A stretch of 64,000 nt of DNA from assembly GCA_900318345.1 (NCBI GenBank), contig ONKD01000032.1:1-64000 (forward strand), written 5' to 3'. The translations under genes and the position numbers were made by a program. Under the pieces are notes generated by a model. It was not told the DNA's origin. It did no database searches and saw nothing but the letters and a program-made list of their open reading frames with translations. Positions 7,805 to 15,846 of this stretch are shown in pieces (the stretch's first letter is position 1; each line of letters opens with the position of its first letter). The stretch comes from an uncultured Prevotellaceae bacterium. Lineage in GTDB: Bacteria > Bacteroidota > Bacteroidia > Bacteroidales > Muribaculaceae.

Positions 7805-8563
7805 TTAGAAGGCGGTAACGATGCCCATGAAGTCGCTGGCCTTGAGCGAGGCGCCACCGATGAGGCCGCCGTCGATGTCGGGCTTGGCAAACAGCTCGGG
7901 GGCGTTGCTGGGCTTGCAGCTGCCGCCGTAGAGGATGGTCGTGTCGTCGGCCACCTGTGCGCCAAACTGGTCGGCGAGCAGGCCACGGATCAGGGCGTGG
8001 ATCTCCTGTGCCTGGTCGCTAGTGGCGGTCTTGCCGGTGCCGATGGCCCAGATGGGCTCATAGGCGATGACGATGTTGGCCATCTGCTCGGCAGAGAGGT
8101 GGAACAGTGAATCGCGCAGCTCGGCGCTGATGACCTCCTTGAAGGTGCCATTCTCGCGCTCCTCGAGGCTCTCGCCGCAGCAGAAGATCACCTTCAGTCC
8201 ATTCTCGAGTGCCAAGTCAACCTTGGTCTTGAGCATCTCGGGGGTCTCGTTGTAGTAACCGCGGCGCTCGCTGTGACCCAGGATAACGTAGTTGGCGCCT
8301 GTCGAAGCGACCATGGCTGCCGAAACCTCGCCAGTGTAGGCTCCGCTGGTGTGGTCGGCGCAGTTCTGAGCTGCCAGTCCCACCTTGTTGATGTCGATGA
8401 CGTCCTTGACGGCGGTGAGATGGGTGAAGGGCACACCGACGATAACGTCACACTTCAGGTTAGCCTCTGCAGCAACAGCGGCACACACGTCCTTGGCGAG
8501 CTGTACGCCCTCGGGCACGGTGGTGTTCATTTTCCAGTTGCCCGCAACAATGTTCTTTCTCAT
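7805..8563 (-). CDS. tpiA: Triosephosphate isomerase
   Basis: Interconverts dihydroxyacetone phosphate and glyceraldehyde 3-phosphate in glycolysis. The 252-residue protein is full length. Visible are the N-terminal AGNWKMN with the substrate-binding Asn and Lys, the catalytic His in VILGHSERR, the catalytic Glu in [15 protein letters not shown] with the flexible loop 6, and the C-terminal [10 protein letters not shown] and [10 protein letters not shown] phosphate-binding loops. A Bacteroidetes promoter lies 49 bases upstream. It is transcribed toward the SPOR and folE genes but is separated from them by about 640 bases of repeat-rich DNA. Confidence 0.97.
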   Translation of the reverse strand: MRKNIVAGNWKMNTTVPEGVQLAKDVCAAVAAEANLKCDVIVGVPFTHLTAVKDVIDINKVGLAAQNCADHTSGAYTGEVSAAMVASTGANYVILGHSERRGYYNETPEMLKTKVDLALENGLKVIFCCGESLEERENGTFKEVISAELRDSLFHLSAEQMANIVIAYEPIWAIGTGKTATSDQAQEIHALIRGLLADQFGAQVADDTTILYGGSCKPSNAPELFAKPDIDGGLIGGASLKASDFMGIVTAF

Positions 8564-8611
8564 TTTTCTCTTATTCAGTTAAAACAATAAAAGTGATTTG
8601 ATTCGATACCG

Positions 8612-8643
8612 CAAAGGTACAACCTTTTGTCGAAATCATCAAA
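8612..8643 (-). promoter_or_regulatory. Promoter of tpiA
   Basis: On the minus strand TTTG (8643-8640) and TACCTTTG (8619-8612) are 20 bases apart, close to the Bacteroidetes consensus. The tpiA start codon lies 49 bases downstream. Confidence 0.65.
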
Positions 8644-8702
8644 CAACAGTCTCGGGATTTTCAAACAACATGGACAACTTGTGAGCAACGGTTACAGCAC
8701 CC

Positions 8703-9425
8703 CTATTGTAATCGTTGGGGGTGGGAGAGGAACTCGATGATGGCGCTGGGCTCGCCATCGATGGCCAGGGCGACGATGTAGCCGCCGCCGATGGGGTGGA
8801 GTGTGGGGGAGAGCAGGTCACCCAATTTGGCGGCGATGCGGTACTCGACGCGCATGTCGCGCACCTCAAAGCCCTCGGGCAGCAGTTCCATGGCGATGCG
8901 CACGTAGTTGGCGTTGTTCATGTGGCGGTTATAGTCAATGTCGGCGCGCATGACCGAGACTGGCTCTATCACGGTGCCTTCCTGCTTGGGCAGGATGATG
9001 CGGCGTCCACGGTAGTTCATCTCCTGTTTGGGATCCAGCTTGAGCGAGGCGATGGCGTCGTCGGCAATGCGGGCGAGTTTGCCAGTGGAGAGGTCGACAA
9101 AGGCGCCCATGCTCCACGTGCGGTAGCATGGCTCTCCCTGGGCGTCGCGGATGAAGGTGTTGCGGAAGCCATACATCGGCATCACCTCATAGATGGACGT
9201 GGTCACCGTCAAGTCCTCCTTGTAAGAGGGCACACGCAGCACTTCGACCTGGCGCGTGGCCAGCAGCTGGGTCATGTTGTTGTCGGTGAAAAACTTGCGG
9301 GCTGTGGGCTCGCTGTCAATCCACATCTCGGAGCAGTCCTGCATCATCTGCAGTGCCGAATAGAGTTTTAGCTTTCCCTCGCAGTCACAGCAACTGGTAG
9401 TGACTTTATAATTGAGTGTGTACAT
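8703..9425 (-). CDS. Acyl-ACP thioesterase (FatA/FatB-like)
   Basis: Predicted to hydrolyse acyl-ACP and release free fatty acids. The 240-residue protein consists of two hot-dog domains. The second contains IDYNRHMNNANYVR, the region that holds the Asn/His active-site residues in plant and bacterial acyl-ACP thioesterases. The first contains a helix of the type LQMMQDCSEMW followed by RQVEVLRVPSYKEDLTVTT. Length is typical for bacterial members. It is a single minus-strand gene between tpiA and the divergent etf operon. Acyl-chain preference cannot be read. Confidence 0.88.
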   Translation of the reverse strand: MYTLNYKVTTSCCDCEGKLKLYSALQMMQDCSEMWIDSEPTARKFFTDNNMTQLLATRQVEVLRVPSYKEDLTVTTSIYEVMPMYGFRNTFIRDAQGEPCYRTWSMGAFVDLSTGKLARIADDAIASLKLDPKQEMNYRGRRIILPKQEGTVIEPVSVMRADIDYNRHMNNANYVRIAMELLPEGFEVRDMRVEYRIAAKLGDLLSPTLHPIGGGYIVALAIDGEPSAIIEFLSHPQRLQ

Positions 9426-9519
9426 GTGATAGTAGTTAAATGGTGTGCAAATATAGCTAAATTACGGGGATTATGGGGGCAAAGCACACATTATTAATAT
9501 ACTTTAAGGGGGTAGAGGG

Positions 9520-9550
9520 GTTGAGTTTGCCTGTTTTTTTTGTACCTTTG
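9520..9550 (+). promoter_or_regulatory. Promoter of the etfB-etfA-acd operon
   Basis: TACCTTTG at 9543-9550 matches the -7 element. GTTG at 9520-9523, 19 bases upstream, is a near match to TTTG. The etfB start codon is at 9635, giving a leader of about 75 bases. Confidence 0.55.
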
Positions 9551-9634
9551 CGGTCGATTTTGTGCAAAATGTGCACAAGTTACTGTAAATAAATAGAATA
9601 TCAACGTAACAACCATAAAATCGAAAAAGAAACT

Positions 9635-10507
9635 ATGGGTTTAAGAATCATTGTACTGGCCAAGCAAGTGCCAGATACCCGCAACGTGGGTAAAGATGCG
9701 ATGAAGGCCGACGGCACCATCAACCGTGCTGCCTTGCCCGCCATTTTCAATCCCGAGGACTTGAACGCTCTGGAGCAGGCGTTGCAGCTCAAGGAGGCTC
9801 ATCCCGGCTCGACCATCACACTGCTGACGATGGGTCTGCCCCGCAGTGCCGAGATGGTGCGTGAGAGCCTGTATCGCGGTGGCGATGACGGCGTGGTACT
9901 GACCGACCGCCCCCTGGGTGGCGCCGACACGCTGGCCACGAGCTACTCGCTGGCCCAGGCCATCAGGCACATGGGTGAGTTTGACATCATCGTGGGTGGT
10001 CGTCAGGCCATCGACGGCGACACGGCCCAGGTGGGACCGCAGATCGCCGAGAAGTTGGGCCTGCCCCAGGTGACCTACGCCGAGAACATCAGTGTTGCCG
10101 ATGGCAAGGCTACCATCAAGCGCCGCATTGAGCGCGGTTTTGAGACCGTGGAGTGCCCGCTGCCCCTGGTGGTGACCGTTAACGGCAGTGCCGACGCTTG
10201 CCGTCCCCGCAACGCCCGCTTGATCCAGAAGTACAAATATGCCGTGACGCCCAGTGAGAAGGCCGCATTGCCCGCCGACCGCCAGGCGCTGGTTGACGCC
10301 CGTCCCTACCTGAACATCAAGGAGTGGGGCGTGAAAGAGATTGAGGCCGATCCCGAACAAATCGGTATGGCAGGCTCGCCCACCAAGGTAAAGACCATCG
10401 TTAACGTGGCATTCCAAGCCAAGGAGGCTCGCCGCATCGACGCTGCTGCCGATGCCGAGCTCGAGGGTCTCGTTAAGGAGTTAATCGCCGACCACATTAT
10501 CGGTTAA
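9635..10507 (+). CDS. etfB: Electron transfer flavoprotein, beta subunit
   Basis: Small subunit of the FAD/AMP-containing ETF that accepts electrons from acyl-CoA dehydrogenases. The 290 residues begin with IIVLAKQVPDT, typical of EtfB. FDIIVGGRQAIDGDTAQVGPQIAEKLGLPQ follows the family pattern around the nucleotide-binding strand, and RRIERGFETVECPLPLVVTV is characteristic. It is first of three genes (etfB, etfA, acyl-CoA dehydrogenase). Whether the complex bifurcates electrons cannot be decided by eye. Confidence 0.95.
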   Translation: MGLRIIVLAKQVPDTRNVGKDAMKADGTINRAALPAIFNPEDLNALEQALQLKEAHPGSTITLLTMGLPRSAEMVRESLYRGGDDGVVLTDRPLGGADTLATSYSLAQAIRHMGEFDIIVGGRQAIDGDTAQVGPQIAEKLGLPQVTYAENISVADGKATIKRRIERGFETVECPLPLVVTVNGSADACRPRNARLIQKYKYAVTPSEKAALPADRQALVDARPYLNIKEWGVKEIEADPEQIGMAGSPTKVKTIVNVAFQAKEARRIDAAADAELEGLVKELIADHIIG

Positions 10508-10508
10508 A

Positions 10509-10532
10509 ACAACTTGCCGAGCGGCAAGTTGT
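10509..10532 (+). other. Intercistronic hairpin between etfB and etfA
   Basis: ACAACTTGCC pairs with GGCAAGTTGT around loop GAGC: a perfect 10-bp stem two bases after the etfB stop codon. The GTGATTAGTGATTAGAGATT... that follows is a low-complexity tract of the TTAG type seen elsewhere in the window. It may stabilise the upstream message or set the subunit ratio. Confidence 0.55.
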
Positions 10533-10567
10533 GATTAGTGATTAGAGATTAGTGATTAGAGAATAAG

Positions 10568-11605
10568 ATGACAATAATGGAAGACAAGAATAATCTGATA
10601 GTCTATTGCGAGTATGATGAGGGTCGCATCGCCGACGTCAGCCTCGAATTGTTGACTAAGGGCCGCACGCTGGCCACCCGCCTGGGCTGCCGTCTCGAGG
10701 CGCTGGTGCTGGGCGATAAGCTCGACGGCATCGAGCAGGAGTTGTTCCCCTATGGCGTTGACGTGGTTTACAAGGTGCAGGACGATCGCCTGTTCCCCTA
10801 CACGTCGCTGCCCAACAGCAGTGTGGTGACCACGCTGTTCAAGGAGATTGAGCCGCAGGTGTGCCTCATGGGCGCCACCACCATTGGCCGTGACCTGGGT
10901 CCCCGCGTGTCCTCGTGCCTGCACAGCGGCTTGACCGCCGACTGCACCTCGCTCGAGATTGGTGACCACACCGACGCTGCCCAGGGCAAGGAATACAAGG
11001 ACCTGCTGTACCAGATCCGTCCTGCATTTGGCGGCAACATCGTCGCCACCATCGTCAACCCCGAGTGCCGTCCCCAGATGGCGACCGTGCGCGAGGGTGT
11101 GATGAAGAAGGAGATTTTTGACGCCAACTATAAAGGAGAGGTCGTCAACCTCGATCCCGACAAGTATATCGACCCTGCCAGCCTCGTGGTGAAGATCATC
11201 GACCGCGAGATCGAGCAGAGCAAGGTGAACATCAAGGGTGCCCACATCATCGTGGCCGGAGGCTACGGTGTGGGCAGCAAGGAGAACTTTGACATGCTGT
11301 TTGAACTGGCCGACGTGCTCGGCGGTGAGGTGGGTGCGTCGCGCGCTGCCGTTGATGCCGGTTTCACCGACCATGAGCGCCAGATTGGCCAGACGGGTGT
11401 CACCGTACGTCCCAAGCTCTACATCGCTTGCGGTATTTCGGGCCAGATCCAGCACATTGCCGGCATGAACGAGAGCAGTATCATCATCAGCATCAACACC
11501 GACCCCGATGCGCCCATCAACGCGATTGCCGACTATGTGATCACGGGCAGCGTCGAGGACGTGATTCCCAGGCTAATCAAGCACTACAAGAAGAATTCAA
11601 AATAA
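10568..11605 (+). CDS. etfA: Electron transfer flavoprotein, alpha subunit
   Basis: Large ETF subunit carrying the catalytic FAD. The 345-residue protein ends with the conserved FAD domain: VAGGYGVGSKENF, LADVLGGEVGASRAAVDAGF, a GQTGVTVRPKLYIACGISGQIQH-type stretch, and INTDPDAPINAIADYVITG. The N-terminal domain has the adenine-nucleotide fold seen in ETF (LVLGDKLDG). It lies 60 bases after etfB, with a hairpin between them. Confidence 0.96.
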   Translation: MTIMEDKNNLIVYCEYDEGRIADVSLELLTKGRTLATRLGCRLEALVLGDKLDGIEQELFPYGVDVVYKVQDDRLFPYTSLPNSSVVTTLFKEIEPQVCLMGATTIGRDLGPRVSSCLHSGLTADCTSLEIGDHTDAAQGKEYKDLLYQIRPAFGGNIVATIVNPECRPQMATVREGVMKKEIFDANYKGEVVNLDPDKYIDPASLVVKIIDREIEQSKVNIKGAHIIVAGGYGVGSKENFDMLFELADVLGGEVGASRAAVDAGFTDHERQIGQTGVTVRPKLYIACGISGQIQHIAGMNESSIIISINTDPDAPINAIADYVITGSVEDVIPRLIKHYKKNSK

Positions 11606-11692
11606 TAGCTATTAGGTTTTAGGCGTTAGGCTTTAGTTTTCGCAAGCAAATCCTAACACCTAGCACCTAAATCCTAAAACCTAAATTAAAAA
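11606..11692. repeat. TTAGG/CCTAA inverted tract between etfA and acd
   Basis: TTAGGTTTTAGGCGTTAGG on the left is approximately complementary to the CCTAACACC...CCTAAAACCTAA on the right, so the spacer folds back on itself. It is one of several heptamer-like TTAGGTT/AACCTAA tracts in this window. Confidence 0.6.
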
Positions 11693-11693
11693 T

Positions 11694-13400
11694 ATGGCTA
11701 ACTTTTATACCGACAATAAAGCGCTCCAGTATCACCTGCGTCACCCGTTGATGAAGGAGATCGTCGCCCTGCGTGAGCGCGATTATACCCAGAGCGAGAA
11801 ATTTGACTACGCGCCCCTCGACTTTGAGGATGCGATGGACTCCTACGAGCGCGTGCTGGAAGTCATTGGCGAAATTTGTGGTGATATCATCGCCCATAAC
11901 GCCAAGGATGTTGACCTGGAGGGCCCCCACCACGAGAATGGCCGTGTGCGCTATGCCAGCGGCACCGAGGTGAACCTCAAGGCGCTCAACCAGGCTGGCC
12001 TGATGGGCATCACACTGCCCCGCCAGTATGGTGGCTTGAACATGTCGTCCATCCCTTACATCATGGCAGCTGACATGGTGAGCCGTGCCGATGCGGGCTT
12101 TGTAAACGTGTGGGGTCTGCAGGACTGTGCCGAGACCATCAACGAGTTTGCCAACGAGGACCAGAAGGAGCGTTTCCTGCCCCGCACCTGCAAGGGTGAG
12201 ACGCTGGCCATGGACCTGACCGAGCCTGATGCCGGCAGTGACCTGCAGTCGGTGATGCTCAAGGCAACCCAGGATGAGGACGGCACTTGGCGCCTGAATG
12301 GCGTGAAGCGCTTCATCACCAATGGTGATGGTGACATCTCGCTCGTGCTGGCACGCAGCGAGGAGGGCACCAGCGACGGCCGCGGCCTGTCGATGTTCAT
12401 CTATGACAAGCGCGACGGTGGCATGACCGTGCGCCGCATCGAGGACAAGATGGGTATCCATGGCAGCCCCACGTGCGAACTCGTGTTCAAGAATGCCAAG
12501 GCCGAATTGTGCGGTGAGCGCCGCCTGGGCCTTATCAAGTACGTGATGTCGCTGATGAACGGCGCCCGCCTGGGTATCGCTGCCCAGAGCGTTGGTGTGA
12601 GCGAGAGCGCCTATCAGGAGGCCATCGCCTATGCCCGCAGCCGCGAGCAGTTCGGCAAGCCCATCATCAATTTCCCCGCCGTGAGCGAGATGATTGCCAA
12701 CATCAAGGCCAAGTTGGACGCATCACGCACCCTGCTGTATGAGTGCACCCGCTTTGTGGACATGTACAAGTCACTGGAGGCCATCAGCCGTGAGCGCACC
12801 CTCACCCCCGAGGAGCGCAAGACGATGAAGGCCTATAACCGCCTGGCCGACGCGTTCACCCCGCTGGCTAAGGGCATGACGAGCGAGTTCTGCAACCAGA
12901 ACGCCTATGATTGCGTGCAGATCCACGGTGGCAGCGGTTTCATGCGCGACTACGCTTGTGAACGCATCTATCGCGACGCCCGCATCACCAGCATCTATGA
13001 GGGTACGACCCAGTTGCAGGTGGTTGCTGCCATACGCCACGTCACCACTGGCACTTATCTGAACCAGATTAAGGCCTATGCCGAGCGCGAGTACAGTGAG
13101 GCTGTCGCTCCCATGAAGGCTAAGCTGGAGGCCATGACGGCCACCTACGAGGAGACGATGGAGAAGGTAAAGGCTGTCGAGGATCCCGAGTACATCACCT
13201 TCCATGCACGTCGCTTGGTAGAGATGCTCGGTCACATCATCATGGGCTATCTGCTCATCGGTGATGCCAGCCAGGAGCCCGACCTGTTCATGGATAGCGC
13301 TAAGGTCTATGTCAACATGGGTGAGGCCGAGGTTGCCCGTCACGCACGCTTCATCGGCGCATTTAACCCCGCCGACCAGGCCGCTTATACCCGCCAGTAA
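11694..13400 (+). CDS. Acyl-CoA dehydrogenase (butyryl-CoA dehydrogenase-like, with C-terminal extension)
   Basis: Oxidises an acyl-CoA to the enoyl-CoA, passing electrons to the ETF encoded just upstream, or runs in reverse in butyrate-type metabolism. The 568-residue protein has the usual three-part fold. MDLTEPDAGSD and GVKRFITNGDGD are substrate and FAD signatures. RSREQFGKPIINFPAV precedes the FAD-binding helices. ITSIYEGTTQLQ holds the catalytic Glu near residue 434. About 120 residues follow this core, matching the C-terminal extension of the longer acyl-CoA dehydrogenase subgroup. Substrate chain length is not determined. Confidence 0.92.
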   Translation: MANFYTDNKALQYHLRHPLMKEIVALRERDYTQSEKFDYAPLDFEDAMDSYERVLEVIGEICGDIIAHNAKDVDLEGPHHENGRVRYASGTEVNLKALNQAGLMGITLPRQYGGLNMSSIPYIMAADMVSRADAGFVNVWGLQDCAETINEFANEDQKERFLPRTCKGETLAMDLTEPDAGSDLQSVMLKATQDEDGTWRLNGVKRFITNGDGDISLVLARSEEGTSDGRGLSMFIYDKRDGGMTVRRIEDKMGIHGSPTCELVFKNAKAELCGERRLGLIKYVMSLMNGARLGIAAQSVGVSESAYQEAIAYARSREQFGKPIINFPAVSEMIANIKAKLDASRTLLYECTRFVDMYKSLEAISRERTLTPEERKTMKAYNRLADAFTPLAKGMTSEFCNQNAYDCVQIHGGSGFMRDYACERIYRDARITSIYEGTTQLQVVAAIRHVTTGTYLNQIKAYAEREYSEAVAPMKAKLEAMTATYEETMEKVKAVEDPEYITFHARRLVEMLGHIIMGYLLIGDASQEPDLFMDSAKVYVNMGEAEVARHARFIGAFNPADQAAYTRQ

Positions 13401-13427
13401 TTCCCTGTTTTGGGGTTCATGCAATAT

Positions 13428-13467
13428 AACAGCGCTCCTGTCACCGTGTGGTGGCGGGAGCGCTGTT
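13428..13467. terminator. Terminator between convergent acd and the YbjN-like gene
   Basis: AACAGCGCTCC (13428-13438) pairs with GGAGCGCTGTT (13457-13467), with further partial pairing in the loop. Its position between convergent genes suggests use in both directions, although T runs are short. Confidence 0.6.
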
Positions 13468-13495
13468 GTTGATAGCGTTGCCTGATGTGGGCACC

Positions 13496-13912
13496 TTAAT
13501 GGTCGGCGATCTCCTCGAGCCTAGAGAGGAACGCGATGCGTGCACCCTGCAGCAGGGTGATGGCGCGCGGCACGATGTCGCTGAGCTCGGGCGTGGTGTC
13601 GGCCAGGATCTCAAAGGCAACCCACACGCTGGTGTCCTTCTTGCCTTCCTCGTCCTCCATATCCATGGTGTAGAGTTTCACGACCTTGATGCTGCTGTTC
13701 ACATCGTTCATCACCTTGAGGATGGTGTCCTCGTTGTCCTCGGTGACTTCAAAGATGGCGGGCATCATCAGCCTGAAGTACTGTTCATCCTCCTCATCCT
13801 TGAAAAAGAGGAAATTGAAACCCTCGTTCTTGAACGCGATGCCGAAAGGAGTCTCGTGGGGACGGTAACCTTCCTCGGCCAGATAATCGATCATCAGTTT
13901 GTTTAAGTCCAT
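13496..13912 (-). CDS. YbjN-like (type III secretion chaperone-fold) protein
   Basis: Acidic 138-residue protein. The pattern of an N-terminal helix (LNKLMIDYLAEEGY), strands such as GIAFKNEGFNFLFFKD, a VMNDVNSSIKVVKLY helix and a C-terminal helix fits the YbjN / secretion-chaperone-like fold. No catalytic residues are evident. It lies 48 bases downstream of the kinase-AAA+ fusion on the same strand, so the two are probably co-transcribed, and it may act as a partner or adaptor of that protein. The assignment is by fold pattern and is tentative. Confidence 0.55.
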   Translation of the reverse strand: MDLNKLMIDYLAEEGYRPHETPFGIAFKNEGFNFLFFKDEEDEQYFRLMMPAIFEVTEDNEDTILKVMNDVNSSIKVVKLYTMDMEDEEGKKDTSVWVAFEILADTTPELSDIVPRAITLLQGARIAFLSRLEEIADH

Positions 13913-13960
13913 GTTGTTTAGTGTTTTAGTCGCTAGTCACTAGTCTTTTGTTGTTAGTTC

Positions 13961-15835
13961 TTATTTGGTGTTGAAGCCCACGTGGGGGAGGGCGTTGTTG
14001 CGGGAGATGCCTTCCATCTTGTCGCGCATCTCCTCATACTCCTTGAGCAGCTCGTTGCTGATCGATGGCTTGATGCCCTCGATGGTCTTGATGAGCAGGT
14101 CTTGGGTGATTTGCTCGTGGTTGAAGGCGGCGATGGTAGCGGCCTCGTTGACCACATAAGCAATGTCGCTGGCGACGTAGCCCTCGGCCTTCTTGGACAG
14201 GATGTCGCTGTCGATATTCTCCTCACAGGGGCGGTCCTTGAGGTATAGCTCGAACATGAGCTTGCGGGCAGTGTCATCGGGCATGGGCACATACACCTGC
14301 TTGTCGATGCGTCCAGTGCGCAGCACGGCAGGGTCAACCTTGTCGGGACGGTTGCTCGTGGCGATGACAAAGATGCCGCGCTTGGAGCAATTGTTGAGCT
14401 GGGTGAGGAACTCGTTAACCTCGCCCGCCTGGTTGCCGCCAGAGTTGTCGCTCGAGCGGTTGGGCACAAAGGCGTCAAACTCGTCGAAGCACAGCACTGT
14501 GGGGGCGTTCTCCTCGGCCTTCTTGAACAGGTCGGCAATCTTGCCTTGTGAGCCGTGGACATAGATGGAGCCCAGGTCGCTGGCCTTGACCAGGATGAAG
14601 TTGAAGCCCGTTTCCTCGGCAAACTTCTCGGCAAAGAAGCTCTTGCCGCATCCGGGAGGGCCATAGAGCAACATGCCGTTGGGTGGCGTGAGGCGGTATT
14701 TCGCGGCCAGCTCTTTATCTTTCAGGATGAGGATGACGCGCTTGCGCAGCATCTCCTTGAGGTCATCCATGCCGGCAATGTCGGCAAAGCCGTTGCCGCT
14801 GCCACGCTTGATTTCCACGTCGGCGCTGGTCTCGGCAGCGTGCTTGGAGGTGGTGCCGCTGCCCCCGCTTCCGCTCCAGTCAAAGGGGTCAAACCCGTCG
14901 GTGCCATCATCGTCGTCAGTTTCCTCTTTCTGGCGAGTGGTGAGCTTGTTGCGTATCTCTTGGGCCGTCTTGCTCTCATCGCCCTCGATGAGGTCGTTGA
15001 GCATCTCGTCAACACTGCCATAGCGGTCGTTGTAGCCTAGCGCCAGGCCTTTCTTGATGATTTTCTTGAGCTTCTCGTCGTCGATGTCATCGACGTTGAT
15101 CTCGCCCTGCTCGCTGCGAGCCTTTTGCACCAGTTTGATTTTCTCCTTGCGGGTCATCTCGGGCGGGAATTCCACACCCCAGGGGTCCTTGCCGGTGAGC
15201 ATCTTGTAGAACACGCCCGTGGCGGCAAAGATGTCGTTGCGCTCGTCATACTTACCCAGGAACGACTGCCCGCTGGCGTAGCGGGGATCCAGGTCGGCGG
15301 TGTCAAAGGGCGCGCTGCCCATGAAGCAGTTGGAGATGTGCCCCATGTCAATCAGCTCGGCGATACCGCCGGTCTTGCTGCTGAGCATGACGTTGGTGGG
15401 GTTGATGTCGTTGTGCAGCAGCACGCCGGGTGAGTTGTGCAGGTACTGCAGACCTTGCAGCATCTCCATGAAGATTTTTACAGCGGTTTTTGGGTCGAGT
15501 TTCTTTTTCTTCTTGCGCTGGAGCATTTCGCTCAACAGCTCACCGCTGAAGTAGTTGGCCACCAGGTAACGGCATTCACCCGCATCGTCGCTGTAGGTAC
15601 CGTTGTCGATGCAGCTGATGATGTTCTTGTGGTTGATGATTTGGCTCATGACGACCTCGATCACCTGCCCATCGATGATGAGTTTCTCAGGCGTGTTCTT
15701 GAGCCTGTAGACCTTCAAGAAATAGGGGTTGCCGCTCTCGTCCTCGACGCGGTAACTCTCGGCATAAGGGTTTTCCTTGATGAGGTAAACCACATGCCAG
15801 CGGTTGTTGATGAGTTGTCCTTCTTTGAGAATCAT
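13961..15835 (-). CDS. Protein kinase-like domain fused to an AAA+ ATPase
   Basis: Two-domain protein of 624 residues. Residues ~10-285 resemble a Ser/Thr protein kinase: K41 in YFLKVY is the ATP lysine, HNDINPTN (141-148) replaces HRDLKPSN, and IDMG (162-165) replaces DFG. The usual catalytic-loop Lys and the HRD Arg are absent, and no glycine-rich loop is obvious. An acidic, Gly/Ser-rich linker spans ~290-350. Residues ~350-600 form an FtsH/Cdc48-type AAA+ module: Walker A GPPGCGKS (392-399), Walker B LCFDEFD, sensor ATSN, arginine finger in RTGRID. The kinase may be weak, or a pseudokinase used for binding. Neighbours are the YbjN-like gene and, 11 bases upstream, the DoxX gene. Substrates are unknown. 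Confidence 0.85.
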   Translation of the reverse strand: MILKEGQLINNRWHVVYLIKENPYAESYRVEDESGNPYFLKVYRLKNTPEKLIIDGQVIEVVMSQIINHKNIISCIDNGTYSDDAGECRYLVANYFSGELLSEMLQRKKKKKLDPKTAVKIFMEMLQGLQYLHNSPGVLLHNDINPTNVMLSSKTGGIAELIDMGHISNCFMGSAPFDTADLDPRYASGQSFLGKYDERNDIFAATGVFYKMLTGKDPWGVEFPPEMTRKEKIKLVQKARSEQGEINVDDIDDEKLKKIIKKGLALGYNDRYGSVDEMLNDLIEGDESKTAQEIRNKLTTRQKEETDDDDGTDGFDPFDWSGSGGSGTTSKHAAETSADVEIKRGSGNGFADIAGMDDLKEMLRKRVILILKDKELAAKYRLTPPNGMLLYGPPGCGKSFFAEKFAEETGFNFILVKASDLGSIYVHGSQGKIADLFKKAEENAPTVLCFDEFDAFVPNRSSDNSGGNQAGEVNEFLTQLNNCSKRGIFVIATSNRPDKVDPAVLRTGRIDKQVYVPMPDDTARKLMFELYLKDRPCEENIDSDILSKKAEGYVASDIAYVVNEAATIAAFNHEQITQDLLIKTIEGIKPSISNELLKEYEEMRDKMEGISRNNALPHVGFNTK

Positions 15836-15846
15836 ATATTCGGGTT

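Noticed and set aside
8715-9371. 218-codon frame antisense to the acyl-ACP thioesterase
   Set aside because: Mirror frame: Gly/Ala/His/Asp-rich as expected from reversed codons, while the thioesterase strand has the active-site motif.
9641-10417. 258-codon frame antisense to etfB
   Set aside because: EtfB motifs are unmistakable on the plus strand, and the antisense composition is typical of a shadow.
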